Positions 41,141 through 54,900 are shown, counted from the stretch's first letter. The stretch is 64,000 bases of DNA from Actinomycetota bacterium (GCA_029850535.1 JARCRU010000030.1:25658-89657); one strand, 5' to 3'. Notes: a model not told the origin generated them from the sequence alone. Numbers and translations: made by a program.

Positions 41141-41508
41141 TACAGCACCTCCGGCGCCAGAGAAATAATGCGCATGAACTTCTTGTCGCGCAGCTCACGA
41201 CCGACGGGCCCGAAGATTCGGGTGCCGCGCGGCTGCAACTGATCGTTGATCAGTACCGCCGCATTCTCGTCGAAGCGGATGTAGGAGCCGTCGGGACGAC
41301 GCTTCTCCTTCTTGGTACGAACGACGACGCAGCGAACCACGTCACCCTTCTTGACCGCGGCGCCCGGGATGGCGTCCTTCACCGAAGCGATGAAGACGTC
41401 ACCGATGGACGCGTAGCGACGACGCGAACCACCCAGGACGCGAATGCACAGCACTTCCTTCGCGCCGGAGTTATCGGCCACCTTGAGTCGAGATTCCTGC
41501 TGGATCAT
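41140..41508 (-). CDS. rplN: 50S ribosomal protein L14
   Basis: [37 protein letters not shown]. Confidence 0.99.
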   Translation of the reverse strand: MIQQESRLKVADNSGAKEVLCIRVLGGSRRRYASIGDVFIASVKDAIPGAAVKKGDVVRCVVVRTKKEKRRPDGSYIRFDENAAVLINDQLQPRGTRIFGPVGRELRDKKFMRIISLAPEVL

Positions 41509-42005
41509 CGCGCACGCTCCACTACTTCGGTCAGTCGCCAGCGCTTGAGCTTGGACAACGGACGGGTTTCCTGCACGCGCACACGGTCACCGATCTTCGC
41601 GTCGTTCTTCTCGTCGTGCACGTACAACTTCTTGGTGCGCTGCACGGTCTTGCCGTAGCGAGGGTGGCTCACGCGCTCATTGACCGCGACGACCAGAGTC
41701 ATGTCCATCTTGTTCGAGACCACGATGCCCTCGCGGATCTTGCGCGGGTTCGAACGCGAATCGTCCTCGTTCGCCACCGCCACCTTGACTTCGCGCGCGA
41801 TCGGGGCCTTGATGACCGGTCCCTTGCGCTCGGCCGCGACGACCGCTGGCGTCGCGGTCACGGGGGTGGGAGCGTCGTCGACCTCGGGTGCCGGCGTCTC
41901 GTCCGCGGCCACGGGGGCGACGGTCTCGACCTCGGGTGCCGGCGTCTCCGCTACGGCCTCGGCCGTCACCTCGACGGTCTCTTCGTTATTCGTGATGTCA
42001 CTCAT
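41505..42005 (-). CDS. rpsQ: 30S ribosomal protein S17 with ~80-aa acidic/Pro-Ala N-terminal extension
   Basis: C-terminal [68 protein letters not shown]; extension [29 protein letters not shown]. Confidence 0.96.
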   Translation of the reverse strand: MSDITNNEETVEVTAEAVAETPAPEVETVAPVAADETPAPEVDDAPTPVTATPAVVAAERKGPVIKAPIAREVKVAVANEDDSRSNPRKIREGIVVSNKMDMTLVVAVNERVSHPRYGKTVQRTKKLYVHDEKNDAKIGDRVRVQETRPLSKLKRWRLTEVVERAR

Positions 42006-42007
42006 GA

Positions 42008-42241
42008 CTACTCACCCTCTCCGGCGGCTTCAGCAGCCGCAATTTCGCGCTCGCGCAGGAAGGTGGCCAGGCGAGCAATGTCGCGGCGAACCTCACCTAG
42101 GCGGGCCGAGTTGTCGAGTTGTCCGGTCGCCAACTGAAAGCGCAGATTGAAGAGCTCTCGACGAGCTTCTCCCAGCCGCTCGAGCAACTCCGTGTCGCCC
42201 AGCGTGCGCATTTCGATGACACGTTCTTTTGTCTTCGCCAT
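42008..42241 (-). CDS. rpmC: 50S ribosomal protein L29
   Basis: [41 protein letters not shown]. Confidence 0.97.
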   Translation of the reverse strand: MAKTKERVIEMRTLGDTELLERLGEARRELFNLRFQLATGQLDNSARLGEVRRDIARLATFLREREIAAAEAAGEGE

Positions 42242-42678
42242 TAGATGGTTACCTCCGGGGTGCCGTGCGTTCCAGGTCGCACGACGAACTTGGCCTTGAT
42301 CGGCAGCTTCTGGATGGCGCGCTCCATGGCCGCACGGGCCAAGGTCTCGTCCACTCCACCGAGTTCAAACATGATGCGGCCGGGCTTGACGACGGCGACC
42401 CAAAACTCGGGGTTGCCCTTGCCCGATCCCATACGGGTCTCGGCAGGCTTCTGGGTCACGGGCTTGTCCGGGAAGACACGGATCCAGACCTTTCCACCAC
42501 GCTTGACGTGACGAGTCATGGCGATACGAGCGGCCTCAATCTGACGGGCGGTGATCCAACCGGCCTCGAGGGCCTGGATGCCGAAGTCGCCGAAGGAGAT
42601 ATCGACGCCACCCTTGGCCATGCCGGTCATACGACCGCGCTGCTGCTTACGGTGCTTCACCTTACGGGGCATCAACAT
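42241..42678 (-). CDS. rplP: 50S ribosomal protein L16
   Basis: [71 protein letters not shown]. Confidence 0.99.
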   Translation of the reverse strand: MLMPRKVKHRKQQRGRMTGMAKGGVDISFGDFGIQALEAGWITARQIEAARIAMTRHVKRGGKVWIRVFPDKPVTQKPAETRMGSGKGNPEFWVAVVKPGRIMFELGGVDETLARAAMERAIQKLPIKAKFVVRPGTHGTPEVTI

Positions 42679-42680
42679 GA

Positions 42681-43616
42681 TTACTCAGCGTCCTTTCGGA
42701 AGTGGGGAGTGTCAGTGTGCTCTTGGGCGGTGCGGCGCTCGATGTCCTCTTCGACGCTCAAGCGGCGCTCCACCTCGTCAGTGGCGGCGAGCAGGTCGGC
42801 CGGGTTGACATCGGTCTCGGCGACGCCAACCACGACCTCTTCGACCACGACGTCAGTTTCAACGCGGCGGCGTCCTCCACCGGCACGGACGACACCCTTG
42901 GGTGCGGCCGACGCTGACGTGGGTACTTGGTCACCGGCGGCCATCGCGGCTTCGCGCACGATCTTCTCATCGTTCGTGAGCTGATAGGGCAGGATATCGC
43001 CCTTGTAGATCCAGACCTTGACACCAATTCGACCAGTCGACGTACGAGCCTCGCGGAATCCGTAGTCGATGTCCGCACGAAGTGTGTGCAGCGGCACACG
43101 ACCTTCGCGGTAGGACTCACGGCGCGACATTTCTGCGCCACCGAGGCGCCCCGACGCCTGAATCTTCACGCCCATGGCGCCCGCCTTCTGAACGGTCTGG
43201 ATACCACGCTTCATCGCCCGGCGAAACGCCACGCGACGTAGCAACTGGTCACAGATGCCCTGAGCGATCAATGCCGCGTCCAACTCCGGCTGCTTGATCT
43301 CTTGAATGTTCAAAGAGATCTTGTTCTTCTGGCCCGTGATCTTCTCGAGATCCTTCTTCAGGCGCTCGGCCTCGGCGCCGCGGCGACCGATCACGATACC
43401 CGGGCGAGCCGTGTGAATGTCCACGCGGATACGGTCCGAATTGCGCTCGATCTCGATGCGACTGACGGCGGCGCTCTCGAGCTGCTTGGTCAGGTAGTCG
43501 CGGATCTTCCAGTCCTCGATGACGAGGTCCTTGTAGCCGCGCTCCTTAAACCAGCGCGACTTCCAGTCCGTCGTGATACCCAGGCGGAAACCGTAGGGAT
43601 TTACCTTCTGGCCCAT
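42681..43616 (-). CDS. rpsC: 30S ribosomal protein S3 with ~90-aa C-terminal extension
   Basis: [27 protein letters not shown] region; tail after [12 protein letters not shown]. Confidence 0.98.
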   Translation of the reverse strand: MGQKVNPYGFRLGITTDWKSRWFKERGYKDLVIEDWKIRDYLTKQLESAAVSRIEIERNSDRIRVDIHTARPGIVIGRRGAEAERLKKDLEKITGQKNKISLNIQEIKQPELDAALIAQGICDQLLRRVAFRRAMKRGIQTVQKAGAMGVKIQASGRLGGAEMSRRESYREGRVPLHTLRADIDYGFREARTSTGRIGVKVWIYKGDILPYQLTNDEKIVREAAMAAGDQVPTSASAAPKGVVRAGGGRRRVETDVVVEEVVVGVAETDVNPADLLAATDEVERRLSVEEDIERRTAQEHTDTPHFRKDAE

Positions 43617-44263
43617 TATTTGGTCTCCTCAGTGGTGTCGTCGGACACCGTCTCGTCCGCGTTGGCCTCGCCCGCTTCTTCTTCGTTCATGCTCTCGTCG
43701 ACCGCGACCTCGTCGGACTCCGTCGTCTCAACCTCAGCCTCCATCGCCGGATTGACGATCTCGTTCTCCTCGACCTGCACCGACGGCTCGTACTGAGGGG
43801 CCGGCACGGGCTCGTCGCGGCGCCGTGATGACGCCACGCGACGCGAACGTGACGCGGCGGCCTGGGCCGATCGCGCGACCCGCAACAACTCGAGACGATC
43901 CTCGTCGAGGCGCGACACGATGACCGTGATGTGGCAGGAACGCTTGCGGATCTTGGCCGCACGTCCACGCGCACGCGGCGTGAATCGCTTCATGGTGATG
44001 CCTTCGTCGGCGTAGGCGGCCGACACGTAGAGCTCTTCGGCGTTCATGCTGTCGTTATTGACCGCGTTGGCGACGGCGGAGGCGAGCACCTTGCCGATGA
44101 CGCCCGCGGCTTCACGGGTGGTACCCGCCAGGATTTCGGCGGCACTCTGCACGTCCTCGCCGCGAATCAGGTTGAGCACGACGCGGGCCTTGGAGGCCGA
44201 CATGTGGTACCCCTTCAATGTGGCGCGGGTGCCGAGTCGTTCGTTGGTCTTGGGTCCAGTCAT
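43616..44263 (-). CDS. rplV: 50S ribosomal protein L22 with ~95-aa C-terminal extension
   Basis: [53 protein letters not shown]; acidic tail. Confidence 0.97.
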   Translation of the reverse strand: MTGPKTNERLGTRATLKGYHMSASKARVVLNLIRGEDVQSAAEILAGTTREAAGVIGKVLASAVANAVNNDSMNAEELYVSAAYADEGITMKRFTPRARGRAAKIRKRSCHITVIVSRLDEDRLELLRVARSAQAAASRSRRVASSRRRDEPVPAPQYEPSVQVEENEIVNPAMEAEVETTESDEVAVDESMNEEEAGEANADETVSDDTTEETK

Positions 44264-44541
44264 TATCGACGTCCCGTCTTTTCCTGGCCCGCGTGGAACT
44301 TGAAGGTACGCGTGGGGGCGAATTCGCCGAGCTTGTGTCCCACCATCGACTCGTTGCAGAACACGGGCACGTGACGACGTCCGTCGTGCACCGCGAAGGT
44401 GTGACCGACCATGTCCGGGATCACCGTCGAGCGACGGCTCCAGGTCTTGATGACCTTCTTCTCGTTGGCCGCGTTCATCGCGTCCACCTTCTTCAGAAGG
44501 TGTCCGTCAATGAAGGGACCTTTTTTGAGGCTACGTGACAT
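44263..44541 (-). CDS. rpsS: 30S ribosomal protein S19
   Basis: [41 protein letters not shown]. Confidence 0.99.
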   Translation of the reverse strand: MSRSLKKGPFIDGHLLKKVDAMNAANEKKVIKTWSRRSTVIPDMVGHTFAVHDGRRHVPVFCNESMVGHKLGEFAPTRTFKFHAGQEKTGRR

Positions 44542-44548
44542 TTTCTAC

Positions 44549-45382
44549 CTACCTCCGCGAGCCGCGTCCACGGCGACGACGAATAATGAGAGCGTCCGAC
44601 GCCTTGGGCAGGCGGGTACGACCCTCGGGTTGACCCCACGGCGAGACCGGGTGACGTCCACCGGACGTCTTGCCTTCTCCACCACCGAGTGGGTGGTCCA
44701 CCGGGTTCATGGCGACACCACGCGTCTGGGGGCGGATGCCCTTCCAGCGGTTGCGTCCGGCCTTACCGATCTTGATCAGTTCATGCTCGGAGTTGCCGAC
44801 GGTGCCCAGCGTGGCGCGACAGTCGATCGGCACACGGCGCATCTCCGTCGAGGGCAGACGCAAGGTGGCGTAGCCACCGTCCTTGGCCACGAGTTGGACG
44901 CTCATACCAGCGGAGCGAGCCATCTTGCCGCCGCCGCCGGGACGCAACTCCACGTTGTGCACGGTCGAACCAGTCGGGATGAAGCGCATCGGCAGGCTAT
45001 TGCCGTTACGGATGTCGGCCTTGGGACCCGACTCGACCATGTCGCCCACCTTGAGGCCGTTGGGCGCGAGCATGTAGCGCTTCTCGCCGTCAACGTAGTG
45101 CAGTAGAGCGATGCGACAGGTGCGGTTGGGGTCGTACTCAATGGTCGCGACCTTGGCCGGGATGCCATCCTTGTTACGCTTGAAGTCGATGATCCGGTAC
45201 TGCTGCTTGTGCCCACCACCGCGGTGGCGTGAGGTCTTGCGTCCGTAGTTGTTACGGCCACCCGACTTGGGCTTGGGGTCGAGCAGCGACTTCTCGGGCG
45301 TCGAGGTCGTGATGTCGGCGAAGTCCGACACCGTCTGGAAACGGCGACCGGGGCTGGTTGGTTTGCGGTGACGCAGTGCCAT
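44549..45382 (-). CDS. rplB: 50S ribosomal protein L2
   Basis: ORF 277 aa; [59 protein letters not shown]. Confidence 0.99.
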   Translation of the reverse strand: MALRHRKPTSPGRRFQTVSDFADITTSTPEKSLLDPKPKSGGRNNYGRKTSRHRGGGHKQQYRIIDFKRNKDGIPAKVATIEYDPNRTCRIALLHYVDGEKRYMLAPNGLKVGDMVESGPKADIRNGNSLPMRFIPTGSTVHNVELRPGGGGKMARSAGMSVQLVAKDGGYATLRLPSTEMRRVPIDCRATLGTVGNSEHELIKIGKAGRNRWKGIRPQTRGVAMNPVDHPLGGGEGKTSGGRHPVSPWGQPEGRTRLPKASDALIIRRRRGRGSRR

Positions 45383-45390
45383 GGCAGTCC

Positions 45391-45681
45391 TTAGTTCTCG
45401 AAGAGGTTGATCGAGTCACCCTCGGCGAGGGTGACGATGGCCCGCTTCGTGCCGGGGCGGGAGCCCACAACACCGGTGCGACTGTTGCGCGTCGACTTAC
45501 CCTTGCGGTTGAGTGTGTTGACGTTGGTGACCTTGACGTTGAAGGCTTGCTCGACGGCGTTACGCACGTCGATCTTGGTGGCCCGGGGGTCCACCACGAA
45601 GACGTAGGTACGGTTCTCCATCAGGTCGGTGGTCTTCTCCGAGACCACTGGACGGATCAGGACGCTCATGGCATCGCGCAT
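45391..45681 (-). CDS. rplW: 50S ribosomal protein L23
   Basis: [51 protein letters not shown]. Confidence 0.97.
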   Translation of the reverse strand: MRDAMSVLIRPVVSEKTTDLMENRTYVFVVDPRATKIDVRNAVEQAFNVKVTNVNTLNRKGKSTRNSRTGVVGSRPGTKRAIVTLAEGDSINLFEN

Positions 45682-46361
45682 TAGTTGATCTCCTTCACGG
45701 TCGGCAGGGTCGCGTCGGTGAAGAGCACCCAATCCGAGTCCAGGACGTCGTAGGCATTGACCTCGCCGGCGTCGATGGTCTTGACGTTCTGCAGGTTGGC
45801 GAAGGAGTGGTACGCGACCGCGTCCTCACGACTCAACACGATCAGAACCTTGCCCGACAGACCCATGGCGCTGAGTGACGTCACCGCGTCCTTGGTCTTG
45901 GGTGCGCTCCACGCCTCGAAACTGTCGACGAGCGCGATCCGCGCTTCGGCGGCGCGGTCCGACAGGGCCGAGTACAGGGCCAGTCGGATCATCTTCTTGG
46001 GCGTCTTCTGGTCGTACTTGCGAGGCTTAGGCCCGAGCGCGACTCCACCACCCGGGTAGTGCGGCGCACGAATGGTTCCCTGGCGTGCCCCGCCGGTGCC
46101 CTTCTGGTTAAAAGGCTTCTTGCCACCACCGCGGACCTGCTTACGGGTCTTGGTGGACTGGGTGCCGGCGCGCTTCGCGGCCAACTGCGCCTTCACGACC
46201 TGGTGCATCACGGCCATGTTGGGTTCGAGACCAAAGATGGTGGGCTCGAGTGCCACGGAGCCCAGTTCCTGGCCCTCGAGGCTCTTGCGAGCCACGGAGC
46301 GCTTGGCGGGCTCGGGTCGGTCCTTCTTCACGGGACCGCGCAAGGTAAAGACGTCGCTCAT
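45681..46361 (-). CDS. rplD: 50S ribosomal protein L4
   Basis: [47 protein letters not shown]. Confidence 0.98.
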   Translation of the reverse strand: MSDVFTLRGPVKKDRPEPAKRSVARKSLEGQELGSVALEPTIFGLEPNMAVMHQVVKAQLAAKRAGTQSTKTRKQVRGGGKKPFNQKGTGGARQGTIRAPHYPGGGVALGPKPRKYDQKTPKKMIRLALYSALSDRAAEARIALVDSFEAWSAPKTKDAVTSLSAMGLSGKVLIVLSREDAVAYHSFANLQNVKTIDAGEVNAYDVLDSDWVLFTDATLPTVKEIN

Positions 46362-47017
46362 CGAGCACCTCCAGCCTTCATCGGATTCTTGACCGAGGTG
46401 CGCAAGACGACCACTCCGCCACGCGGACCGGGCACCGCGCCCTTGACCAGGACGAGGTTGCGCTCGGCGTCGACGCCGATGACTTCGAGATTCGTGGTGG
46501 TCACCTGACCGCCACCCATACGACCCGCCATCTTGGTGCCCTTGAAGACACGTCCCGGTGTCGAACAGGCCCCGATGGAGCCCGGCGCGCGGTGGTGCTT
46601 GTGGTTACCGTGAGCGGCCCCCTGACCAGAGAAGTTGTGGCGCTTCATGCCACCGGCGAAGCCCTTGCCCTTACTCACGGCCGTGGCGTCGATCATCTCG
46701 CCCTTTTCGAAGATGTCCGCCAGGATCTCCTGGCCCACCGAATAGGCCGAGACGTCGTCGAGGCGCAGCTCCACGAGCTTCTTGCCCGGGCTCACGCCGG
46801 CCTTGTCGAAATGACCGAGTTCGGGCTTGGACAGCGTGGAAGTGCGACGGGTGCCCCACGTCACTTGCACGGCCGAGTAACCCTCCTTCTCAGGGGTCTT
46901 AACCTGGACGACGCGAGCTGGGCTGACCTTGACCACAGTCACCGGGATGGCCCGATTCTGGGCGTCCCAGACTTGGGTCATGCCCACCTTCTCGCCGACG
47001 ATCGCTTTGGTCGCCAC
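46358..47017 (-). CDS. rplC: 50S ribosomal protein L3
   Basis: GTG at 47017; VATKAIVGEKVGMTQVWDAQNRAIPVTVVKVSP; GKGFAGGMKRHNFSGQGAAHGNHKHHRAPGSIGACSTPGRVFKGTKMAGRMG. Confidence 0.98.
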   Translation of the reverse strand: MATKAIVGEKVGMTQVWDAQNRAIPVTVVKVSPARVVQVKTPEKEGYSAVQVTWGTRRTSTLSKPELGHFDKAGVSPGKKLVELRLDDVSAYSVGQEILADIFEKGEMIDATAVSKGKGFAGGMKRHNFSGQGAAHGNHKHHRAPGSIGACSTPGRVFKGTKMAGRMGGGQVTTTNLEVIGVDAERNLVLVKGAVPGPRGGVVVLRTSVKNPMKAGGAR

Positions 47018-47192
47018 GTGTGCCTCTCTTCTTCCTAAACCTGCGTATCGGTGGTCCCGACACACAGACGCTCCGCCGGGCCATGAAAACCCGAACGGAG
47101 CGCTCGACTTGTTTGGTTCAGCGTCCCTCGAATGAGGCGACTGAACACTTCTGTTGTTGTCCTTCGTTCTGACAGGGGTACTAAACCTACAC

Positions 47193-47233
47193 CACGAGGC
47201 CCCGCGAACGCAAAACGTTCGCGGGGCCTCGTG
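47193..47233 (-). terminator. 18-bp perfect hairpin after rpsJ, putative U-less terminator
   Basis: CACGAGGCCCCGCGAACG-CAAAA-CGTTCGCGGGGCCTCGTG between rpsJ stop and rplC leader. Confidence 0.75.
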
Positions 47234-47238
47234 AGTAG

Positions 47239-47562
47239 TTAACTCTGACGAATCTTGATCTCGATGTCCACACCAGCGGGAAGGTCGAGTCGCTGGAGCG
47301 AATCGACGGTCTTGGCTGAATGGTCCACAATGTCCAAGAGACGCTTGTGAACGCGCATCTCGAAGTGCTCACGCGAGTCCTTGTGCTTGTGGGGACCACG
47401 AACCACCGTGTAACGGTGCTTCTCGGTCGGCAGCGGCACGGGACCCTGCACGCGGGCGTTGGTACGCTCCACGGTCTGCACAATCTTCGCGCAGGACTGG
47501 TCCAAGACCTGGTGGTCGAAGGCCTTCAGCCGGATTCGGATCATTTGTCGGTTGTCGGCCAT
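47239..47562 (-). CDS. rpsJ: 30S ribosomal protein S10
   Basis: [68 protein letters not shown]. Confidence 0.99.
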   Translation of the reverse strand: MADNRQMIRIRLKAFDHQVLDQSCAKIVQTVERTNARVQGPVPLPTEKHRYTVVRGPHKHKDSREHFEMRVHKRLLDIVDHSAKTVDSLQRLDLPAGVDIEIKIRQS

Positions 47563-47570
47563 TGCGACTC

Positions 47571-48758
<1,188 letters not shown>

Positions 48759-48878
48759 TGTCGGGGACTTACTTTCTGTCTCGTGACGAACCCGCTATGA
48801 GTCCGTCGGTTTTGTTTCGGCCCTCCCCGACGACGGTTTGGACCTTGGTTTCACTGGTTACCCAGCGGTTACTGCTTC

Positions 48879-50969
48879 TTACGCGCCGGTGGCCTTGGCC
48901 ACGATCTCCTTAGCGATCGAGTCAGGTACTTCTGCGTACGAGTGGAACTGCATACTGTACGTCGCGCGCCCTTGGGTGCGAGAACGCAGGTCAGTAGCGT
49001 AGCCGAACATGTCCGCCAGGGGCACCAGAGCCTTGATGGTCTGGCCATTCCCCTGTTGTTCCATGCCTTCAATGCGACCGCGGCGTGAGGAGAGGTCACC
49101 AATGACGTCACCCATGTAGTCCTCGGGAGTGACGACTTCGACGGCCATCACCGGCTCGAGCAAGACGGGGTTCGCGAGGCGAGCGGCCTTCTTCACGGCA
49201 ATGGAGCCGGCGATCTTGAACGCCATTTCCGAGGAGTCGACGTCGTGGTAGGAACCAAAGGTCAGGCGCACACGCACGTCCACCATGGGATAACCCGCCA
49301 GAACGCCCGAAGTCAGGGCCTCGGTGATGCCCTGGTTGACCGGACCGATGTACTCCTTGGGAATCACACCGCCCGAGATCTCGTCCACGAACTCGTAGCC
49401 GCCGCCCGGTCCCGTGGGCTCCAGGGTGATAACGACGTGGCCGTACTGACCCTTACCACCGGTCTGGCGAACGTACTTCTCCTCGACCTTCTCGACCTTT
49501 TTGCGAACGGTCTCGCGGTAGGCCACCTGGGGCTTACCCACGTTGGCGTCCACCGCGAATTCACGCAGCATGCGGTCCACGAGGACCTCGAGGTGCAGCT
49601 CGCCCATTCCCGAAATGACCGTTTGGGCCGTTTCCTCATCAGTGCGCACGCGGAAGGTCGGGTCCTCCTCGGACAGCGCGTAGAGCGCCTTGGAGAGCTT
49701 GTCCTGGTCCGCCTTGGTCTTAGGTTCGACCGCGACGTGGATCACCGGCTCGGGGAACACGAGGTTCTCCAACTGGATGGGCTTGTCAATGGCCGAGAGC
49801 GTGTCGCCCGTGGTGACCTGCTTGAGTCCCACCGCGGCGACGATGTCACCGGTGCGGATGGTGTCGAGGTCCTCTCGATTGTTCGCGTGCATCAACAAGA
49901 GACGACTCAGGCGTTCCTTCTTCGAGCCCTTGGTGGTGTTGATGACGGTGTCACCCTTCTCCAGGGTGCCCGAGTACACGCGCAGGAAGGTCAACTTACC
50001 TACGAAGGGGTCGGTCATGATCTTGAACGCCAGCGCCGAGAAGGGTTCGGCGTCGTCGGCGTTGCGAAACTCCTCGTCCTCCTTGCCCGGCTTCGTGCCG
50101 TGCGTGGGCGGAAGGTCGAGCGGCGAGGGCAGGTAGTCCACGACCGCGTCGAGCATGGGCTGGACGCCCTTGTTCTTGAACGCCGAACCATTGAGAATCG
50201 GCACGCAGTGTCCACCGAGTGTCCCGCGACGCAACGCGGCGTGCAGGTCGTCACTGGAGGGCACCTCGTCGTTGAGGACCTTCTCCATGAGGTCGTCATC
50301 GAAGGTGGTCAAGATGTCAATCAGGTTCGCGTGGTAGTCCTCGGCCTGGGCCTGGTACTCCTCGGGAATCGGCACCACTTCGAGCTTCTCGCCCTTGTCG
50401 TCGTGATAAATGGTCGCGTTCATGGCCACGACGTCGATGATGCCCAAGTACGCGCCCTCCGCGCCGATCGGCAGTTGAATGACCGCGGGCACGCAATTCA
50501 GGCGATCGGCGATCATGTCGACGCAACGAAAGAAGTCCGCACCGGTGCGGTCCATCTTGTTCACGAAGCAGATGCGCGGCACGTTGTACTTGTTAGCCTG
50601 ACGCCACACCGTCTCGGTCTGGGGCTCCACGCCGGCGACGGCGTCGAAGACCGCCACGGCACCGTCGAGGACGCGCAGACTACGCTCGACCTCAACCGTA
50701 AAGTCAACGTGACCAGGTGTGTCGATGATATTGATCCGGTGACCCTTCCAGTAACAGGTGGTCGCGGCGGAGGTGATGGTGATGCCACGCTCCTGCTCTT
50801 GGACCATCCAGTCCATCACGGCAGCGCCCTCGTGAACCTCACCGATCTTGTAGCTCTTGCCGGTGTAGTAGAGAATGCGCTCAGTCGTCGTGGTCTTACC
50901 GGCATCGATGTGAGCCATAATGCCAATGTTGCGAACCTTGTCGAGGGAGATTTCGCGGGGGGTGCTCAT
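48879..50969 (-). CDS. fusA: Elongation factor G
   Basis: ORF 696 aa; [59 protein letters not shown]. Confidence 0.99.
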   Translation of the reverse strand: MSTPREISLDKVRNIGIMAHIDAGKTTTTERILYYTGKSYKIGEVHEGAAVMDWMVQEQERGITITSAATTCYWKGHRINIIDTPGHVDFTVEVERSLRVLDGAVAVFDAVAGVEPQTETVWRQANKYNVPRICFVNKMDRTGADFFRCVDMIADRLNCVPAVIQLPIGAEGAYLGIIDVVAMNATIYHDDKGEKLEVVPIPEEYQAQAEDYHANLIDILTTFDDDLMEKVLNDEVPSSDDLHAALRRGTLGGHCVPILNGSAFKNKGVQPMLDAVVDYLPSPLDLPPTHGTKPGKEDEEFRNADDAEPFSALAFKIMTDPFVGKLTFLRVYSGTLEKGDTVINTTKGSKKERLSRLLLMHANNREDLDTIRTGDIVAAVGLKQVTTGDTLSAIDKPIQLENLVFPEPVIHVAVEPKTKADQDKLSKALYALSEEDPTFRVRTDEETAQTVISGMGELHLEVLVDRMLREFAVDANVGKPQVAYRETVRKKVEKVEEKYVRQTGGKGQYGHVVITLEPTGPGGGYEFVDEISGGVIPKEYIGPVNQGITEALTSGVLAGYPMVDVRVRLTFGSYHDVDSSEMAFKIAGSIAVKKAARLANPVLLEPVMAVEVVTPEDYMGDVIGDLSSRRGRIEGMEQQGNGQTIKALVPLADMFGYATDLRSRTQGRATYSMQFHSYAEVPDSIAKEIVAKATGA

Positions 50970-50986
50970 GTGAATACTTTCTTTAC

Positions 50987-51457
50987 TTACCAGCGGTAGT
51001 GCGCGAACGCCTTGTTGGATTCGGCCATCTTGGCCATGTCTTCCTTGCGCTTCACAGCGGCACCAACGCCGTTGGATGCGTCGATGATCTCGTTGGCCAG
51101 GCGCTCGGCCATCGTCTTCTCGCGGCGCTTCTTGGCGAAGTCGGTCAACCAGCGGATCGCCAACGTCGTGGCGCGCCGCGGGCGAACTTCCACCGGGACC
51201 TGATAGGTGGTACCACCGACGCGACGACTGCGAACTTCGAGCTCGGGGCGGACATTCTCCAACGCACGCTTCAACGCGGCGACGGGGTCAGCGCCGGTCT
51301 TCTCCTCCACCATTTCGAGGGCGGTGTAGACGATGCGCTCGGCGATGGTGCGCTTGCCGCGCTCCAGGATCTTGTTGGTGATCTGGGTCACCAACACCGA
51401 TTTGTAGATGGGATCCGCGGGTACTTCGCGGCGTACGGCGGGACCTTTACGAGGCAT
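50987..51457 (-). CDS. rpsG: 30S ribosomal protein S7
   Basis: [48 protein letters not shown]. Confidence 0.99.
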   Translation of the reverse strand: MPRKGPAVRREVPADPIYKSVLVTQITNKILERGKRTIAERIVYTALEMVEEKTGADPVAALKRALENVRPELEVRSRRVGGTTYQVPVEVRPRRATTLAIRWLTDFAKKRREKTMAERLANEIIDASNGVGAAVKRKEDMAKMAESNKAFAHYRW

Positions 51458-51828
51458 TACTTCTCCTTCTTGGCGCCGTAGCGGCTACGGGCCTGCTTGC
51501 GGTCACGAACACCCGAGGTGTCCAGTGCGCCGCGGATGATCTTGTAACGAACACCGGGGAGGTCCTTGACACGTCCACCGCGAACGAGGACAATCGAGTG
51601 CTCCTGGAGGTTGTGACCCACGCCCGGGATGTACGCCGTCACTTCGACACCCGAGGTCAGGCGCACGCGCGCGACCTTACGCAGGGCCGAGTTCGGCTTC
51701 TTGGGCGTGACCGTGTGAACACGGGTGCACACGCCGCGACGCTGCGGGGCCCCCTTCAGGGCCGGCGTCTTGGTCTTGGATACTTTGTCCTGTCGGCCCT
51801 TTCGGACCAACTGTGCAATTGTGGGCAC
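51457..51828 (-). CDS. rpsL: 30S ribosomal protein S12
   Basis: [60 protein letters not shown]. Confidence 0.99.
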   Translation of the reverse strand: MPTIAQLVRKGRQDKVSKTKTPALKGAPQRRGVCTRVHTVTPKKPNSALRKVARVRLTSGVEVTAYIPGVGHNLQEHSIVLVRGGRVKDLPGVRYKIIRGALDTSGVRDRKQARSRYGAKKEK

Positions 51829-51929
51829 GCAGAACCTCTTCTAGTTGTACATCGTTCTTTACACGCGCTAACGATGCCAGCGCGCGGACTTTCTATCTTA
51901 CGACACGGACTGGCACATCGGCAAACCCG

Positions 51930-51954
51930 CCGCCGCCGTGCGGGCCGGCGGCGG
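51930..51954 (-). terminator. Hairpin terminator candidate after rpoC
   Basis: CCGCCGCCG-TGCGGGC-CGGCGGCGG, 9-bp perfect stem directly downstream of rpoC stop. Confidence 0.7.
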
Positions 51955-51963
51955 ATTGCACGA

Positions 51964-54900
51964 TCACAGCGCCTGTTCGCCCAACCCGTCTTCGGGGTTG
52001 GTCGCGTCGTTTTCCGGCATCGCCGACTCGTCGTAATTCGCTCCAATATTCTGGAACGCCGTCAAATCAGCGGAGAATGTGTCGTCGGAGGACAATTCAC
52101 CCAACAAACTGGCCAGGTCCAAGTCGTCGTCGGACACCTGCGCCCATTCGGGCAGGAGTTCGGCGTCGGGCATGTCCAGACGAAGCTCGCGCTTGTTGTA
52201 GTAATCCAGACCCGAACCGGCCGGGATCAACTTACCGATGATGATGTTCTCCTTCAGGCCCACGAGGTGGTCACGCTTACCCTCGATGGCGGCCTCGGTC
52301 AGCACACGCGTCGTCTCCTGGAAGGAGGCGGCCGAGAGCCACGAGTCCGTCGCCAGCGACGCCTTGGTGATGCCCATCAACTGAGCGCGACCGTCGGCGG
52401 ACTCCTTGGAGTTCTCCTCTAGCGCGTTGTTGGTGTCGTTGAAGAGCTTGACGTCGATCATCGCGCCCGGCAGCCAGGGAGAGTCCCCCGCGTCCACGAT
52501 CTGGACTCGCCGCGTCATCTGGCGCACGATCAACTCGATGTGCTTGTCGTGAATCGACACACCCTGGTCGCGGTAGACGTTCTGGACCTCTTCGACCAGG
52601 TACTGCTGGGTCTCACGGGTCCCGCGGAACTTCATCATGAGCTTGGGATCGAGCGGGCCATCGTGCAGCGGCGTCCCGACCTCGACCTCTTGACCATCCT
52701 CGACGAGCAGGTGGCGCGCGATCGAAATCGACTCCTCCTGCACTTCCCCGTCGTTACCGACCACGGTCAACTTGCGCTCACGACCGATCAACTCGACGCG
52801 CACGACACCCGAGAACTCCGCCACCTTGGCGGCACCCTTGGGGGTGCGTGCTTCGAAGAGCTCCACCACGCGCGGCAAGCCGTGGGTGATGTCGCTCTCG
52901 GTCACACCACCGGAGTGGAAGGTACGCATCGTGAGCTGGGTTCCCGGTTCACCAATGGACTGCGCGGCGATGACGCCGACGGCCTCTCCGAGCTCCACGA
53001 GCTGGTGAGTCGCGAGCGAGAGCCCGTAACAGGCGGCGCACACTCCCTGGACGGCGTCACAGGTCAGCGTGGTGCGTACCCGCACCCGACTCACCGCGGC
53101 GTCGTCGCGCAGGCGTTCGACGTCATCCATCATGAGCATGGTTCCCGCCGCCACGGTGGTGCCGTCACTCAAGACGACGTCCTCGGCGACGACCCGGCCC
53201 CACAACTTGGTCTCGAGATGGGCGCGCTGACCGCGGGTGTCCGCGGCGACGTGCTCAATCCACATCCCGCGCTGGGTCCCGCAGTCGAACTCCTTGACGA
53301 TGAGTTCCTGGGCCACGTCGACGAGTCGACGGGTCAAGTAGCCCGAGTCCGCGGTACGCAGAGCGGTGTCGCCCAGACCCTTACGGGTACCGTGCGTGGA
53401 GATGAAGTACTCCAAGACCGAGAGACCCTCGCGGAACGAGGACTTGATCGGACGAGGAATCATCTCACCGCGCGGGTTGGACACGAGGCCCTTCATCGCG
53501 GCGATCTGACGGATCTGCGAGGAGTTACCACGCGCTCCGGAGTCGACCATCATACGGATCGGGTTCTCGAGCTGGGCGTTCATGGCGCGATCGGTAGCGT
53601 CACCGACCTCCTTGTTCGCGTTGGTCCAGATCTCAATCTCCTGCTGGCGACGCTCGTCGTCGACGATCACCCCTCGGCGGTAGTTGAGTTCGACCTTGGC
53701 GGCCTGTTCTTCGTACTTGTTGAGGATCTCGGCCTTCTCCGACGTCGTGACGACGTCGTCAATGGAGATGGTCAGCCCCGACATCGTCGCGTACTTAAAG
53801 CCCAGCGACTTGATGGCGTCGAGCGCGTTAGCGACCTCCTGACGGCCGAAGCTCGCCGAGATGTCCTCCACGATCGAACCAATCGGCGTGGCGTTCTTAC
53901 CAATGAGCTCGTTCACGAAGCGAAAGCCGAAGGGCAGCGCCTCGTTGAAGAACACGCGCCCCGGCGTCGTGAGCAGCGAACGGCTCGCGCCGAGCACCTC
54001 GATACCCGCGGCGTCGAGGCGTGCGTCGAGGGACGAACCCTCCAACGGACGGATCTCCACGGGGGTACGCAGGGTGATCACCTTGTCGGCGAGGGCATTC
54101 TCGATCTCGTAGACGTGACGGAACACTCGAGGGTTCTCGATTGTCTCGTTGGCCGGCAAGGTCAAGTAGTACGCGCCGAACACCATGTCCTGAGCCGGCT
54201 CCGTGATCGGACGACCCGTCGCGGGAGTGAAGATGTTGTTGGTCGAGAGCATCAAGATTCGTGCCTCGGCCTGCGCTTCGGCCGACAGCGGCACGTGAAC
54301 GGCCATCTGGTCACCGTCGAAGTCGGCGTTGAACGCCTTGCAGACGAGGGGGTGAATCTGGATGGCCTTACCGTCAACGAGGATCGGCTCGAAGGCCTGG
54401 ATCCCCAATCGGTGCAGGGTGGGCGCGCGGTTGAGCAGGACCGGGTGTTCGCGGATGACCTCTTCGAGGACGTCCCACACAACGGCCTTGCGCCGCTCGA
54501 CCATGCGCTTGGCGCTCTTGATGTTCTGAGCCATCTGGGTCTCGATCAAGCGCTTCATGACGAAGGGCTTGAAGAGTTCCAGCGCCATCATCTTGGGCAG
54601 GCCACACTGGTGCAGTTTGAGCTGGGGACCGACGACGATGACCGAACGGCCCGAGTAGTCCACTCGCTTGCCCAACAGGTTCTGACGGAAACGGCCCTGC
54701 TTACCCTTCAACATGTCCGACAGCGACTTGAGGGGGCGGCCGCTCTGGCCCGCCACCGGACGCCCGCGGCGGCCGTTGTCGAAGAGAGCGTCCACGGCTT
54801 CTTGGAGCATGCGCTTCTCGTTGTTGACAATGATGTCGGGTGCGCCCAAGTCGAGCAACCGCTTGAGGCGGTTGTTGCGGTTGATCACGCGACGGTAGAG

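Noticed and set aside
49245-50999. 584-aa + strand ORF antisense to fusA
   Set aside because: Same antisense codon-bias artefact; EF-G is unambiguous on the - strand.
51457-51828. Possible streptomycin-resistance change in S12
   Set aside because: [11 protein letters not shown] and [11 protein letters not shown] retain the standard Lys residues.
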